A stretch of DNA of 64,000 nt from Palsa-504 sp963789225. Its GTDB lineage: Bacteria > Actinomycetota > Actinomycetes > Streptosporangiales > Streptosporangiaceae. The position numbers and the translations under genes are program-made. Below, piece after piece: positions 34,371 through 42,894 of the stretch. Where the stretch lies: contig CAWBKD010000036.1 of assembly GCA_963789225.1 (NCBI GenBank), positions 124,001-188,000 of the forward strand. Reading direction: 5' to 3'. Below the pieces are notes generated by a model that had not been told where the DNA came from, did no database searches, and saw only the letters and a program-made list of their open reading frames with translations. Each line of letters starts with the position of its first letter. Within the stretch, counting starts at the first letter, position 1.

Positions 34371-35846
34371 ATGACCGGCGATCTCGATGTGATTGGGCTG
34401 CTCCAGCGCGCGGACTGGACCAGGCTCGCCATCTCGGCCAGGGTGAACGACGGGTCAACCGTGCTGGTCGCGCCGGGCCGACGGTACCGGGAGCAGACGG
34501 CGGAGGGCATCAGGGGGTGCGACGGCGAGCACGCGTGGACATCGCCGCCCTGGGCCGCGGACGGGACCGAGCACTGGGCCGGGGGGCCCGAGCCGCCGCT
34601 GCGCACGCTGCTGTGCCCCTCCTGGCTGCTGCGGGACTCCCGGCTGGAAGTCAGGGGCCCGGTGCGAGCCTGCGGGCGAGAAGGGCTGGACGTCGTGGTG
34701 ACGGCCCGGCCGAGCCTGCGGGACGTGACCGGGGCGGCCCGGTCCCGGATCGGCCGCACCGAGGTCATCGTGGACGCCGAGCTCGGCATCTTGCTGCGCG
34801 TCGCGCAGACCGACGGCCGCCAGCCTCCCCGGGTGACCGAGCTGGTCAGCCTGGACGTCAACCCCGTGATCGGGGCGGCGCAGTTCGCCCCGCCGCCGGG
34901 CAGCCGGGTCGGCGAGAGCCTGCGGACGGCTGGCGGCGCCGGCGATCCCGTCGTGGCGGCCTGGAAGACCGCGGCGGGGCTCGCCGCGGACGGCCTGGGT
35001 GCGTGGCACAGGTACTCACCGTTCGGCCGGGGCCGGAACACGGCCGACGCGGAGGCGGCCATGCCGCGCGACGACCCGCCACCCCAGGTGTCACCGGACG
35101 GCAGGCTCGCCGGACCCGCGGTCGGTGACGACGTGCTGCACCTGCTGCACGGCAGCGGCACCGCCGCGTTCGCCGCCACGCTGCACCAGTGGCTCGACCC
35201 CGGCGCCCTGCTGGCGCAGGTACCGGACGCGGTGCGCCGGACCGGGTTCGGCGGACTCGGCCTGCTCGCCAGCGCGCTGGGCGAACCGGCGGCCGCCCCG
35301 CACCTTGTTTCCTCGCTCCGCATCGGCGGCCCCGGCCGGTACCAGATCGACCACCGGTACGATCCCGCGCGCGGGCCGAAGACCATCGCGTGTGACGGGC
35401 AGCGCCGCTGGCGGGTCTACCGCTACCGCGTGATCGCGGGCCCGGCTCAGCCTCTCCCCAGTGACCTCGCGGACCTCGCCGACGCGTCCTGGCTGCTCGA
35501 GTGCCGGCTGTCCGACGGCACGCTCGTCATGGCCAGGGACCGCCCGGCGTACCGCGTCGACGTGGCGCGCGGCGATGCCCCGTGGTCGTTCTCCCTGATG
35601 TTCTCCCCCGCCGTCGCCGTGGTGGACGCAGAGCTGGGGATCCTGCTGTCCCTGACGTCCTACCTGGGCGGCCAGCCGGTGCGGCGGTACGAGCTGAGGG
35701 ACATCGCAGGCCCGGCCTCGCCCGGTGAGTTCCGCGTGCACATCCCTCCCGGCCTGCGCCTGGAGCAGGAGACCGATCCCTGGGAAGGGGTCAGGGAGGC
35801 GACGAAGTCGGCCAGGAACTTCCTGCGCCGGATGGGCCTGCCCTGA
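34371..35846 (+). CDS. Hypothetical protein with internal duplication
   Basis: Protein of 491 aa from ATG 34371, not recognised as a known family. Two halves repeat each other: VIVDAELGILLRVAQTDG near 136 corresponds to VVDAELGILLSLTSYLGG near 428, each followed by a short beta stretch (TELVSLDVNP versus YELRDIAGPA). Both halves also start with a binding-like RPxR/ARDRPAYRVD block. The pattern, beta-strands with a DAELGILL hinge, recalls LolA/RseB-type lipoprotein-sensing folds, but no lipoprotein signal is present; this is a loose resemblance only. Soluble, Arg-rich C-terminus. Confidence 0.7.
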   Translation: MTGDLDVIGLLQRADWTRLAISARVNDGSTVLVAPGRRYREQTAEGIRGCDGEHAWTSPPWAADGTEHWAGGPEPPLRTLLCPSWLLRDSRLEVRGPVRACGREGLDVVVTARPSLRDVTGAARSRIGRTEVIVDAELGILLRVAQTDGRQPPRVTELVSLDVNPVIGAAQFAPPPGSRVGESLRTAGGAGDPVVAAWKTAAGLAADGLGAWHRYSPFGRGRNTADAEAAMPRDDPPPQVSPDGRLAGPAVGDDVLHLLHGSGTAAFAATLHQWLDPGALLAQVPDAVRRTGFGGLGLLASALGEPAAAPHLVSSLRIGGPGRYQIDHRYDPARGPKTIACDGQRRWRVYRYRVIAGPAQPLPSDLADLADASWLLECRLSDGTLVMARDRPAYRVDVARGDAPWSFSLMFSPAVAVVDAELGILLSLTSYLGGQPVRRYELRDIAGPASPGEFRVHIPPGLRLEQETDPWEGVREATKSARNFLRRMGLP

Positions 35847-35859
35847 CCGGTCAGGCCGG

Positions 35860-36045
35860 CCGCCGGTCCCGCCGCGGCGTAGGTGTCAAGCAAGCCCGCG
35901 CCGCTGGTGCCGTACTTGCCCCAGCGGATGAAGACCTCGCCCAGGCTGCCATCCTCGCGCTGGCTGGCGTCAGGCACAGCCGTTCGGCGCCGATGGTCAC
36001 GGTAACGGTCTGGCCGCCGCACCTCCGAACACCGACCGTCATCAT
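35860..36045 (-). pseudogene. Remnant of a TSCPD-domain (NrdJ-like) protein
   Basis: Two minus-strand frames together read VTVTIGAERLCLTPAS then REDGSLGEVFIRWGKYGTSG and AGLLDTYA. The second part matches the TSCPD domain at the C-terminus of class II ribonucleotide reductases and in small stand-alone proteins (GxLGEVFxRxGKxGS...AGLMD). One indel near 35965 separates the frames, and nothing recognisable continues on either side. It is a broken, short fragment between two intact genes. Confidence 0.5.
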
Positions 36046-36137
36046 CCCTGCCTCGACCTGATAGCGAACAGGAGTATGAATTATTCATGTTACGTGCTCA
36101 ATCTACCCGCTGACCAGCGGTAGGTAGGGTAGCGATC

Positions 36138-36647
36138 GTGAACCACGTCCTGACCACGGAACGGCTCGTCCTGCGTCCGGTGACGGTCCGCGACCACGCC
36201 GCGCTGCTGGCGCACTGGACTGTGCCCGACGTGCGGCTGTTCCTGTTCGATGGAGGGATCATGTCGGCGGAGGAGGTTACCGAGGCCATCGAGGACAGCG
36301 CGCGGGACTTCGCCGCCGCCGGGTACGGCCTGTGGCTGATCCAGGAGAAAGACCAGTCGGATCTGGTCGGTACCGCCGGGCTGCGGCCGCTGGAGGATCT
36401 CGGGCTGGAGATCTTCTACAGCCTGGCCCCCGGCTCGTGGGGCCAGGGATACGCTACCGAGGCCGCCCGGGCCGTGGTGGAGCTGGCGCTGGGCCCGCTC
36501 GGCCTGCCCCAGGTGCTGGCCGAGGTGGACGAGGGCAACACCGCGTCGGTCCGGGTCATCGAACGGCTCGGTATGACCCCGTTCGAGGTGGTGCCCGGCG
36601 TGCTCGGCCCCATGACCCGCTTCCGCCGGGCAGGCCAGACCCCCTAG
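36138..36647 (+). CDS. GNAT-family acetyltransferase (RimJ/RimL-like)
   Basis: Acetyl-CoA-dependent N-acetyltransferase of 169 aa from GTG 36138. Family features: LTTERLVLRPVTVRDHAALL start, GTAGLRPLEDLGLEIFYSLAP, the acetyl-CoA loop SWGQGYATEAARAVVE, and the terminal NTASVRVIERLGM. It resembles ribosomal-protein serine/alanine acetyltransferases, but such homologues acetylate many small amines. Its last 14 codons belong to a 65-bp duplicated segment that also contains the start region of the next gene. Confidence 0.9.
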   Translation: MNHVLTTERLVLRPVTVRDHAALLAHWTVPDVRLFLFDGGIMSAEEVTEAIEDSARDFAAAGYGLWLIQEKDQSDLVGTAGLRPLEDLGLEIFYSLAPGSWGQGYATEAARAVVELALGPLGLPQVLAEVDEGNTASVRVIERLGMTPFEVVPGVLGPMTRFRRAGQTP

Positions 36648-36733
36648 CCCCCGGTCATGGCGCGGATTTCGGGCCCATGACCCGCTTCCGCCGGGCGGGC
36701 CGGACCCCCTAGCCTTCGATCATGGCGCGGATC
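36607..36733 (+). repeat. 65-bp near-perfect tandem duplication across a gene junction
   Basis: Copies at about 36607-36668 and 36672-36733 share the pattern CCATGACCCGCTTCCGCCGG, a GACCCCCTAGCC stop region and TCATGGCGCGGAT, offset by 65 bases. The second copy supplies the real start of the FAD gene; the first supplies the end of the GNAT gene plus an abortive ATGGCGCGG. Confidence 0.9.
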
Positions 36734-38146
36734 GTGGTGGTGGGAGCCGGGGTAGTGGCACTGGGGACCGCGATGCTGCTGGCCGGTGACGATCATCAGG
36801 TCACCGTGCTGGAGCGGGACCCAGACTCGCCGCCGGGCAACCCGGCGGAGGCCTGGGAGCGCTGGCAGCGCCCGGGGCTGAACCAGTTCCGGCAGGGGCA
36901 CGTCTTCCTGCCCGGATTCCGGTCGATCGTCGAGGCGGAACTGCCGGAGGCGGCCAAGGCCCTGCAGGTCGCGGGCGCGCTGCGGCTGAACCTGATCCGC
37001 GACGTCCTGCCCGGGGCGTTGACCGGCGGCTTTCGGGACGGCGACGAGCGCTTCGACTGGCTCACCGGCAGGCGCGCGCTGGTAGAGGCCGTGCTCGCAG
37101 CTGCCGCCGAGTCGACTCCCGGCGTGGAGATCCGCCGCGGCACGGTCGTCGTCGGCCTGGTCACCGGGTCGCGGGCCCGTCCCGGCGTCCCGCACGTGGT
37201 GGGAGTGCGGACGAGGCTCGGCGAGTCCATCCCGGCCGACCTGGTGGTGGACATGAGCGGGCGACGGTCGGCCTTGCCCGCCTGGTTCCGCGGCGTCGAC
37301 GCCCGCCCGCCCGTCGAAGAGCTAGAAGACAGCGGGTTCCTGTACTACGGGCGGTACTTCAGGTCGGCGGACGGATCGATGCCCGCCATACGCGGGCCGG
37401 TTCAGATGAACTGGGGCACGATCACCTCGCTCACCCTGCCCGCGGACAACGGGACCTGGGCCGTCGTCCTCGTGACCGGGTCGAAGGACACCGCGCTGCG
37501 GCCGCTGCGGGAGACGGCGCGCTGGACGGCTCTGGTGCGCGGCCTTCCGCTGGTCGCTCACTGGCTGGACGGAACCCCGCTGGACGACGAGATCCAGGTG
37601 ATGGCCCGGCTGGAGGATCGCTACCGCGGCTTCGTGATCGACGGCCAGCCACTCGCGACCGGCGTGGTGGCCGTGGCCGACTCCTGGGCCTGCTCCAATC
37701 CCGCCAACGGGCGCGGCGCGTCGATCGGCCTGCTGCACGCCCTGACCCTGCGGGATCAGCTGCGCTCGGCCGGCCTCGGCGATCCTGCGGCGTTTGCCGA
37801 CGCATTCCACACCGCCACCGCCGAGACCGTCGAGCCGTGGTACCGCGCCACCCTGGCCAGCGACCGGCACCGCCTCGGCGAGATCGAGGCCGACCTGCGC
37901 GGCGCGACCTACGATCCGCCGGACCCCGCGTACCAGCTGGAGAAGTCCCTCGACGTCGCGTTCGAGAAAGATCCCGATTGCGTGCGCGCGATGTTCGACA
38001 TCCGGTTCGTGCTGGAGACCCCCGCGGAGGTCTTCGCCCGCCCCGGGCTGCGCGACAAGACCCTCGCGCTAGGGTCAGACTGGCGCGACGAGCGGCCATT
38101 CGGCCCGACCCGCCAGCAGATCCTCGCGCTGGTGTCCGGCGCGTAA
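36722..38146 (+). CDS. FAD-dependent monooxygenase/halogenase-like oxidoreductase
   Basis: Flavoprotein of 474 aa with the FAD-binding Rossmann motif GAGVVALGTAMLLAGDDHQ at 8-26. Later motifs DLVVDMSGRRSALP and VAVADSWACSNPANGRGASIG are typical of the squalene-epoxidase/halogenase-like (FAD_binding_3-type) group. The C-terminal part lacks the lysine-containing WxWxIP motif of halogenases. Eighteen bases after its stop begins an alpha/beta hydrolase, with an AGGAGGAG site, so the two are probably co-transcribed. Substrate unknown. Confidence 0.82.
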   Translation: MARIVVVGAGVVALGTAMLLAGDDHQVTVLERDPDSPPGNPAEAWERWQRPGLNQFRQGHVFLPGFRSIVEAELPEAAKALQVAGALRLNLIRDVLPGALTGGFRDGDERFDWLTGRRALVEAVLAAAAESTPGVEIRRGTVVVGLVTGSRARPGVPHVVGVRTRLGESIPADLVVDMSGRRSALPAWFRGVDARPPVEELEDSGFLYYGRYFRSADGSMPAIRGPVQMNWGTITSLTLPADNGTWAVVLVTGSKDTALRPLRETARWTALVRGLPLVAHWLDGTPLDDEIQVMARLEDRYRGFVIDGQPLATGVVAVADSWACSNPANGRGASIGLLHALTLRDQLRSAGLGDPAAFADAFHTATAETVEPWYRATLASDRHRLGEIEADLRGATYDPPDPAYQLEKSLDVAFEKDPDCVRAMFDIRFVLETPAEVFARPGLRDKTLALGSDWRDERPFGPTRQQILALVSGA

Positions 38147-38175
38147 GCACCGATCGACTGACAGGAGGAGGCCGG

Positions 38176-38994
38176 ATGGGCCGCGTAGACGTGGGTGGGG
38201 TCGGGATCGAATACGAGGTCACCGGGGCCGGGCGCCCGGTCGTGCTGCTGCACGGCTTTCCCGACTCCGGAAGGCTCTGGCGGCACCAGGTACCGGCCCT
38301 AGCAGAGGCAGGATTCCAGGTCATCGTCCCGGACCTGCGCGGTTACGGCCGCTCCGATAAGCCCGAGGACGTCCCCGCCTACTCGATGATGCTCCTGGCC
38401 GGCGACGTCCTGGCGATCCTCGCGGCGGAGCAGGTCGACCGGGCCCACTTCGTGGGGCACGACTGGGGCGCCGCGCTGGCCTGGGGGCTTGCCTCCCTGG
38501 TGCCCGACCGCGTCGACCACCTGGCCGTGCTGTCCGTCGGCCACCCGGCCACCTTCCGCCGCACCCCGCGGCAGCGCGAGAAGTCCTGGTACATGCTGCT
38601 GTTCCAGTTCCCAGGGATCGCCGAGCGCTGGCTGTCCGGGGATGACTGGGCCAACTTCCGTAACTGGGGCGGGCACCCCGACGCCGACGGCGTGATCGCC
38701 GACCTGGAGGCGAACGGCTCGCTCACCCCGGGCCTGAACTGGTACCGGGCCAACGTCCCGCCGGAATCGTGGGTGGCGCCTGCACCCCAGCTCCCGCCCG
38801 TCCAGGCCCCCACGATGGGCATCTGGAGCACGAAAGACCCGGCCCTTACCGAGATGCAGATGACCGACTCCGCGGAGAACGTGGCGGGCCCGTGGCGCTA
38901 CGAGCGCCTTGAAGGCCCCGGCCACTGGATGCAGCTCGACGCCCCCGACGAGGTCAACGCCCTGCTCCTGGACTTCCTGCCTAGTCATGACTGA
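38176..38994 (+). CDS. Alpha/beta hydrolase, epoxide-hydrolase-like
   Basis: Soluble alpha/beta hydrolase of 272 aa. HGFPDSGRLWRHQVPAL with the oxyanion HG, then the nucleophile elbow VGHDWGAALAW with Asp as nucleophile (G-H-D-W-G), which distinguishes epoxide hydrolases and haloalkane dehalogenases from serine esterases. A charge-relay His is in GPGHWMQLDAPDEVN. Position directly after the flavoprotein suggests epoxidation followed by ring opening; this is inference. Start ATG 38176 with AGGAGGAG six bases upstream. Confidence 0.9.
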   Translation: MGRVDVGGVGIEYEVTGAGRPVVLLHGFPDSGRLWRHQVPALAEAGFQVIVPDLRGYGRSDKPEDVPAYSMMLLAGDVLAILAAEQVDRAHFVGHDWGAALAWGLASLVPDRVDHLAVLSVGHPATFRRTPRQREKSWYMLLFQFPGIAERWLSGDDWANFRNWGGHPDADGVIADLEANGSLTPGLNWYRANVPPESWVAPAPQLPPVQAPTMGIWSTKDPALTEMQMTDSAENVAGPWRYERLEGPGHWMQLDAPDEVNALLLDFLPSHD

Positions 38995-39053
38995 GCAGCC
39001 TGCGGTGCCCGCGAAGGCTGAATCCCGTCCCCGCCCGGTAACCGCCCCCCGCG

Positions 39054-39902
39054 CTACCGCCCGAGCCGGTACACGCGGCTCGCGGTGCCCGCGAAGATAG
39101 CCTCGCGTTCGGCGTCGCTGAGGTGATCGGTCAGGTCGCGGGCGGCCTGGAGCACCTCGTCGTAGCTTGCGGCCAGCGTGCAGACCGGCCAGTCGGACCC
39201 GAACATCACCCGGCCCGGGCCGAAGGCGTCGAGGGCAGCGTCCGCGTAGGGGCGCAGATCGGCGACCTGCCATGCGGTCCAGTCGGCCTCGGTGACCAGG
39301 CCGGACAGCTTGCATGCCGTGTTGGACAGCGCCGCCAGGCGCCGCAGGTCTCGATCCCACGGCTGGGTGCTCCCCGACGCGATCGCCGGCTTGCCGAGAT
39401 GGTCCAGGACGAACAGCAGGTCGGGTACGGCGGCCGCGGCCTCGGCCGCGGTTTCCAGCTGGCCCGCCGTGATGACCAGGTCGTAGACCAGGCCCGCACC
39501 GGCGACGGCGGCCAGCCCGCGCAGGACGTCGGCGCGGGTCAGCCACCGCGGGTCGGGTTCGCTCTGCACCTGGTGGCGCAGGCCGACCAGCTTGCCCCCG
39601 CCCGGCCCGGCCCTGAGCTCGGCGATCCGGTCGGCCAGGCCCGGCGCGGTCAGATCGGCCCAGCCGACCACCCCGGCGATCAGGTCGCTGATAGCGGCCA
39701 GCGCGAGCAGCTCCGGGGTCTCCCCCGGCACGGTGACGGTCTGCACGACGACGCTCGCCCCCACGCCGTTCTGCGCGGCGAGGGGCTGGTAGTCACCGAG
39801 CAGGAAATCGCGGCGCAGCGGCGCGAGCGCCGTTGCGCCGCTGATCCAGTCCTGGTCCCGTACGCCAAGGTCCCACAGGTGATGGTGCGCATCGACGATC
39901 AC
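39054..39902 (-). CDS. Amidohydrolase-family sugar lactonase (L-fuconolactonase-like)
   Basis: Amidohydrolase-superfamily (cog3618-type) protein of 282 aa, predicted to open L-fucono-1,5-lactone or a related lactone. The metal/active-site box VDAHHHLWDL begins it, followed by FVLDHLGKPAI and MFGSDWPVC with the catalytic Asp near the end. It begins with GTG 39902. It is divergent from the FCD-GntR regulator and faces the rest of the sugar cluster, with a candidate operator between. Assignment to L-fucose rests on the neighbouring dehydratase and dehydrogenase. Confidence 0.88.
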   Translation of the reverse strand: MIVDAHHHLWDLGVRDQDWISGATALAPLRRDFLLGDYQPLAAQNGVGASVVVQTVTVPGETPELLALAAISDLIAGVVGWADLTAPGLADRIAELRAGPGGGKLVGLRHQVQSEPDPRWLTRADVLRGLAAVAGAGLVYDLVITAGQLETAAEAAAAVPDLLFVLDHLGKPAIASGSTQPWDRDLRRLAALSNTACKLSGLVTEADWTAWQVADLRPYADAALDAFGPGRVMFGSDWPVCTLAASYDEVLQAARDLTDHLSDAEREAIFAGTASRVYRLGR

Positions 39903-39941
39903 AACGTCTCTCCGTCCTGCGGTTTTGGCGATATGTCATAC

Positions 39942-39966
39942 TCGGACAAACATCCGATCTTTGCGG
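39942..39966. promoter_or_regulatory. Candidate FCD-GntR operator in divergent control region
   Basis: TCGGA-N6-TCCGA (39942-39957) overlaps the 16-mer CATCCGATCTTTGCGG (39951-39966), which recurs identically at 46873-46888 upstream of the sugar ABC operon. It lies between the lactonase and regulator genes. Binding by the regulator is inferred. Confidence 0.55.
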
Positions 39967-39984
39967 AGTGGGGGTACGCGCACC

Positions 39985-40656
39985 GTGGCCGTCACCGACG
40001 AGGCCATCGAGAAGATCAAGGCCATGATCACCTCCGGCGCGCTGCGCGCGGGTGACCGGCTGCCCAGGGAGGCGGATCTGGCCGCCGACCTGGGCCTGTC
40101 CCGGAGCTCGCTGCGGGAGGCGGTGCGGGCGCTCTCGCTGGTCAACATCCTGGACGTGCGGCGCGGCGACGGGACCTACGTGACCAGCCTGGAACCGCGG
40201 CTCCTGCTTGAGGCGCTGAGCTTCATCGTGGACTTCCACCGTGACGACACCGTGCTGGAGTTCCTGCGCGTCCGGCGGATTCTCGAGCCCGCGGCCACGG
40301 CCATGGCCGCGGAGCGGATCACCGACTCCGAAACCGAGCACCTGCGCAAGCTGCTCGACAGCATCGGGCCGAACCCGGAGGCCGAGGACCTGGTGGCGAA
40401 CGACCTGGAGTTCCACCGGCGGATCGTCGCGTGCTCGGGTAATTCCGTGCTCTCCTCGCTGCTCGAGTCGATATCGGCGCCGACGACCAGGGCCCGCGTC
40501 TGGCGCGGGCTGACCCAGACCGGCACGCTGGCCCAGACGCTGGCCGAGCACCGGGCCATCCTTGATGCCCTGGCCGCCCACGAGCCCGAGGTAGCCAGGT
40601 CCTGGGCGACCGTGCACATCGCCGGCGTCGAGCAGTGGCTCGCCTCGGTGCTCTGA
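39985..40656 (+). CDS. GntR/FadR-family (FCD) transcriptional regulator
   Basis: Regulator of 223 aa from GTG 39985. The N-terminal winged helix reads IEKIKAMITSGALRAGDRLP and LGLSRSSLREAVRALSLVNIL, and an FCD ligand-binding domain follows with metal-binding residues in NDLEFHRRIVACSGN, EHRAILDALAAHEPE and a final helix WATVHIAGVEQWLASVL (shown in part). It likely senses a sugar acid and controls the flanking lactonase and the five-gene importer/catabolic operon. It converges with the aldo/keto reductase gene after 7 bases. Confidence 0.9.
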   Translation: MAVTDEAIEKIKAMITSGALRAGDRLPREADLAADLGLSRSSLREAVRALSLVNILDVRRGDGTYVTSLEPRLLLEALSFIVDFHRDDTVLEFLRVRRILEPAATAMAAERITDSETEHLRKLLDSIGPNPEAEDLVANDLEFHRRIVACSGNSVLSSLLESISAPTTRARVWRGLTQTGTLAQTLAEHRAILDALAAHEPEVARSWATVHIAGVEQWLASVL

Positions 40657-40663
40657 GGAAAGC

Positions 40664-41578
40664 TCACGGCGGGAGGCCGGCCAGGTCGGTCCACAGGGCG
40701 TCCGGGATGTCCAGGGACAGGTACCCCGCGTCGGCGCGGATCTCGTCCGGAGTGCGCGCGCCGACCACGGCGGCGGTGACCGCGGGGTGACGCAGGACGC
40801 AGCGCAGGGCGGCCGCCGCCACCGGGACGTCGTAGCGGGCGCAGACCTCGGCGATGCGGCGCGCCTGGGTCAGCAGGCCGGGCGGAGCCAGGGCGTAGTC
40901 GTAGCGATCGCCACCAGCCAGGATCCCGCTGTTGAACACGCCTGCGGCCAGCACCGCGACCCCGCGGTCCACGCAGAGCGGGAACAGCGTCCGCGCCGCG
41001 GAGTCGTCTAGCAGCGTGTACCGGCCGGCCATGAGCACGCAATCGAGATCGCAGCGCGTCACGAACCATTCGGCGAGCGAGGCGGAGTTGACCCCCACGC
41101 CGATCGCCCCGACCGCGCCCTGCGAGCGCAGCGTGGCCAGCTCGGGGTAGGCGCCGTCCAGCGCCTCGGCCATATGCTCGTCCGGGTCGTGGATCAGCAC
41201 GATGTCCACCCGGTCCAGCCGCAGCCGGCGCAGGCTGTCCGCCAGTGAGCGCAGCGCGCCGTCCGCGCTGTAGTCGCGCACCCGCCTCAGTTCCGGCGTG
41301 CCGTAGAAACCGTCGACGCCTTCGACGGGCCCGGCCGCGGGCACCAGCCGCCGCCCCACCTTGGTGGACACGACGAACTCGGCGCGTGGCTGGCCGGCCA
41401 GGAAATCGCCGATCCGCTGCTCGGACAGCCCCACCCCGTAGTGCGGCGCGGTGTCGAAGGCGCGGATCCCCGCGTCCCAGGCCGCCTGGAGCGTGGCCGC
41501 GGCCCCCTCGTCGCTCACCGGTGCGTACAGCCCGCCGATGGGAGCGCCGCCGAAGACCAGCGAGCCGGGGAGTATCAC
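40664..41578 (-). CDS. Aldo/keto reductase, aldose (L-fucose/D-threo-aldose) dehydrogenase-like
   Basis: AKR-family dehydrogenase of 304 aa. FGGAPIGGLYAPVSDE at the start, AFDTAPHYGVGLSEQRIG with catalytic Asp and Tyr, STKVGRRLVPA with Lys, and IVLIHDPDEH with His give a full catalytic tetrad. These features match D-threo-aldose 1-dehydrogenases (fucose dehydrogenases). Its start GTG 41578 overlaps the dehydratase stop as GTGA. The open frame further upstream is antisense-like extension inside the dehydratase gene and is rejected as coding. Confidence 0.88.
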   Translation of the reverse strand: MILPGSLVFGGAPIGGLYAPVSDEGAAATLQAAWDAGIRAFDTAPHYGVGLSEQRIGDFLAGQPRAEFVVSTKVGRRLVPAAGPVEGVDGFYGTPELRRVRDYSADGALRSLADSLRRLRLDRVDIVLIHDPDEHMAEALDGAYPELATLRSQGAVGAIGVGVNSASLAEWFVTRCDLDCVLMAGRYTLLDDSAARTLFPLCVDRGVAVLAAGVFNSGILAGGDRYDYALAPPGLLTQARRIAEVCARYDVPVAAAALRCVLRHPAVTAAVVGARTPDEIRADAGYLSLDIPDALWTDLAGLPP

Positions 41579-42894
41579 GGGCTCGGCTGCCAGGCCGGGC
41601 CGGACGGAAACGAGAATTCGGCCAGGGCCTCGGGCCTGATCTCGGTGGAGGCACCCGGCGTCTCCGGCGCGCGGTAGCGGCCGCGCGACACGACGGCGGG
41701 GCTGGCGAAGTGCTCGTGCAGGTGGTCGATCCACTCGATCCTGCGCCCGTCGGACGTGCCGGACAGGGCCACGTAGTCGAACATCGACAGGTGCTGGACG
41801 ATCTCGCAGAGGCCCACCCCGCCGGCGTGCGGGCAGACCGGTACCCCGAACTTCGCCGCCAGCAGCAGGTTGGCGACGTTCTCGTTCACCCCGGCGACGC
41901 GGCAGGCGTCGATCTGCATGATGTCGATCGCGGCGGACTGCAGCAGCTGCTTGAACATGACCTGGTTGGCGACGTGCTCGCCGGTGGCGACCTTGACCGG
42001 CCGCACGCCGCTCCGGATCGCCGCGGTGCCCAGGATGTCCTCCGGGGCGGTCGGCTCCTCCACCCACGCGGGCCGGAACGGCGCCAGTTCCCTGATCCAC
42101 GCGATGGCGGTCGGCACGTCCCAGACCTGGTTCGCGTCGATCGCGATGCCGAACTCGTCCCCGAGCACCTCGCGCGCGATCGCACACCGGCGCTTGTCAT
42201 CGTCGAGGGCCGCCCCGACCTTGAGCTTGACCTGGGTGAAACCCTGGCCGACCGCCTCGGCGCACAGCGCGGCCAGCCGCTCGTCTGAGTAGCCGAGCCA
42301 GCCGGGCGCGGTCGAGTAGGCCGGGTAGCCGTCGCGCCGCAGCGCCGCGATCCGCTCGGCGCGCGCCGGGTAGCCACGCTCCAGCAGGCCCAGCGCCTCG
42401 TCCGGAGTCAGCGCGTCGGACAGGTAACGGAAGTCGACCAGGCTGGTGATCTCCTCCGGGGTCAGCCCGGCCAGGAGGAGCCACAGCGGCTGCCCGGCCC
42501 GGCGGGCGGCCAGATCCCAGCACGCGTTCAGCACCGCGCCGGTCGCCATGTGCACCACCCCGCAGGATGGCCCGAGCCAGTGCAGCGGGCTATCGCGGAC
42601 CAGCCGCCGGTACAGCTCGCCCAGGCGGCAGGGGCCGGCGACCTCGCCAAGGATCTCGTCCAGGTCCTGCCCGGCCAGGAACGGCTCGAGCATCCTGATC
42701 GCGGCCAGCTGGACCTCGTTGCCGCGCCCGATCGTGAACGCGTACCCGTGCCCGGCCAGCCCGTCCGCGTCGGTCCTGACCATGACGTACGCGGCGGAGT
42801 AGTCGGGCGCGTGGTTCATCGCGTCCGACCCCGCGAGGCTCCGCGACGTCGGGAAGCGCACGTCGTGGAGCTCGAACCCGGTGATCTTGGTCAT
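41575..42894 (-). CDS. Enolase-superfamily sugar-acid dehydratase (L-fuconate dehydratase-like)
   Basis: Mandelate racemase/muconate-lactonising-type dehydratase of 439 aa. The active-site sequence order is preserved: K223/K225 in VKLKVG, metal ligands D253 in IDANQ, E279/E280 in VEEP and E306 in TGEH, and a later histidine in VPVCPHAGGVG. Length and motifs fit L-fuconate dehydratase, which removes water to give the 2-keto-3-deoxy acid. Its ATG overlaps the permease stop as ATGA. Substrate identity beyond 6-deoxy or related sugar acid is not proven. Confidence 0.9.
   Translation of the reverse strand: MTKITGFELHDVRFPTSRSLAGSDAMNHAPDYSAAYVMVRTDADGLAGHGYAFTIGRGNEVQLAAIRMLEPFLAGQDLDEILGEVAGPCRLGELYRRLVRDSPLHWLGPSCGVVHMATGAVLNACWDLAARRAGQPLWLLLAGLTPEEITSLVDFRYLSDALTPDEALGLLERGYPARAERIAALRRDGYPAYSTAPGWLGYSDERLAALCAEAVGQGFTQVKLKVGAALDDDKRRCAIAREVLGDEFGIAIDANQVWDVPTAIAWIRELAPFRPAWVEEPTAPEDILGTAAIRSGVRPVKVATGEHVANQVMFKQLLQSAAIDIMQIDACRVAGVNENVANLLLAAKFGVPVCPHAGGVGLCEIVQHLSMFDYVALSGTSDGRRIEWIDHLHEHFASPAVVSRGRYRAPETPGASTEIRPEALAEFSFPSGPAWQPSP

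Noticed and set aside
36657..36671. First ATGGCGCGG copy as start of the flavoprotein
   Set aside because: It is 65 bases upstream of the real start and soon hits non-homologous sequence; it belongs to the duplicated segment.
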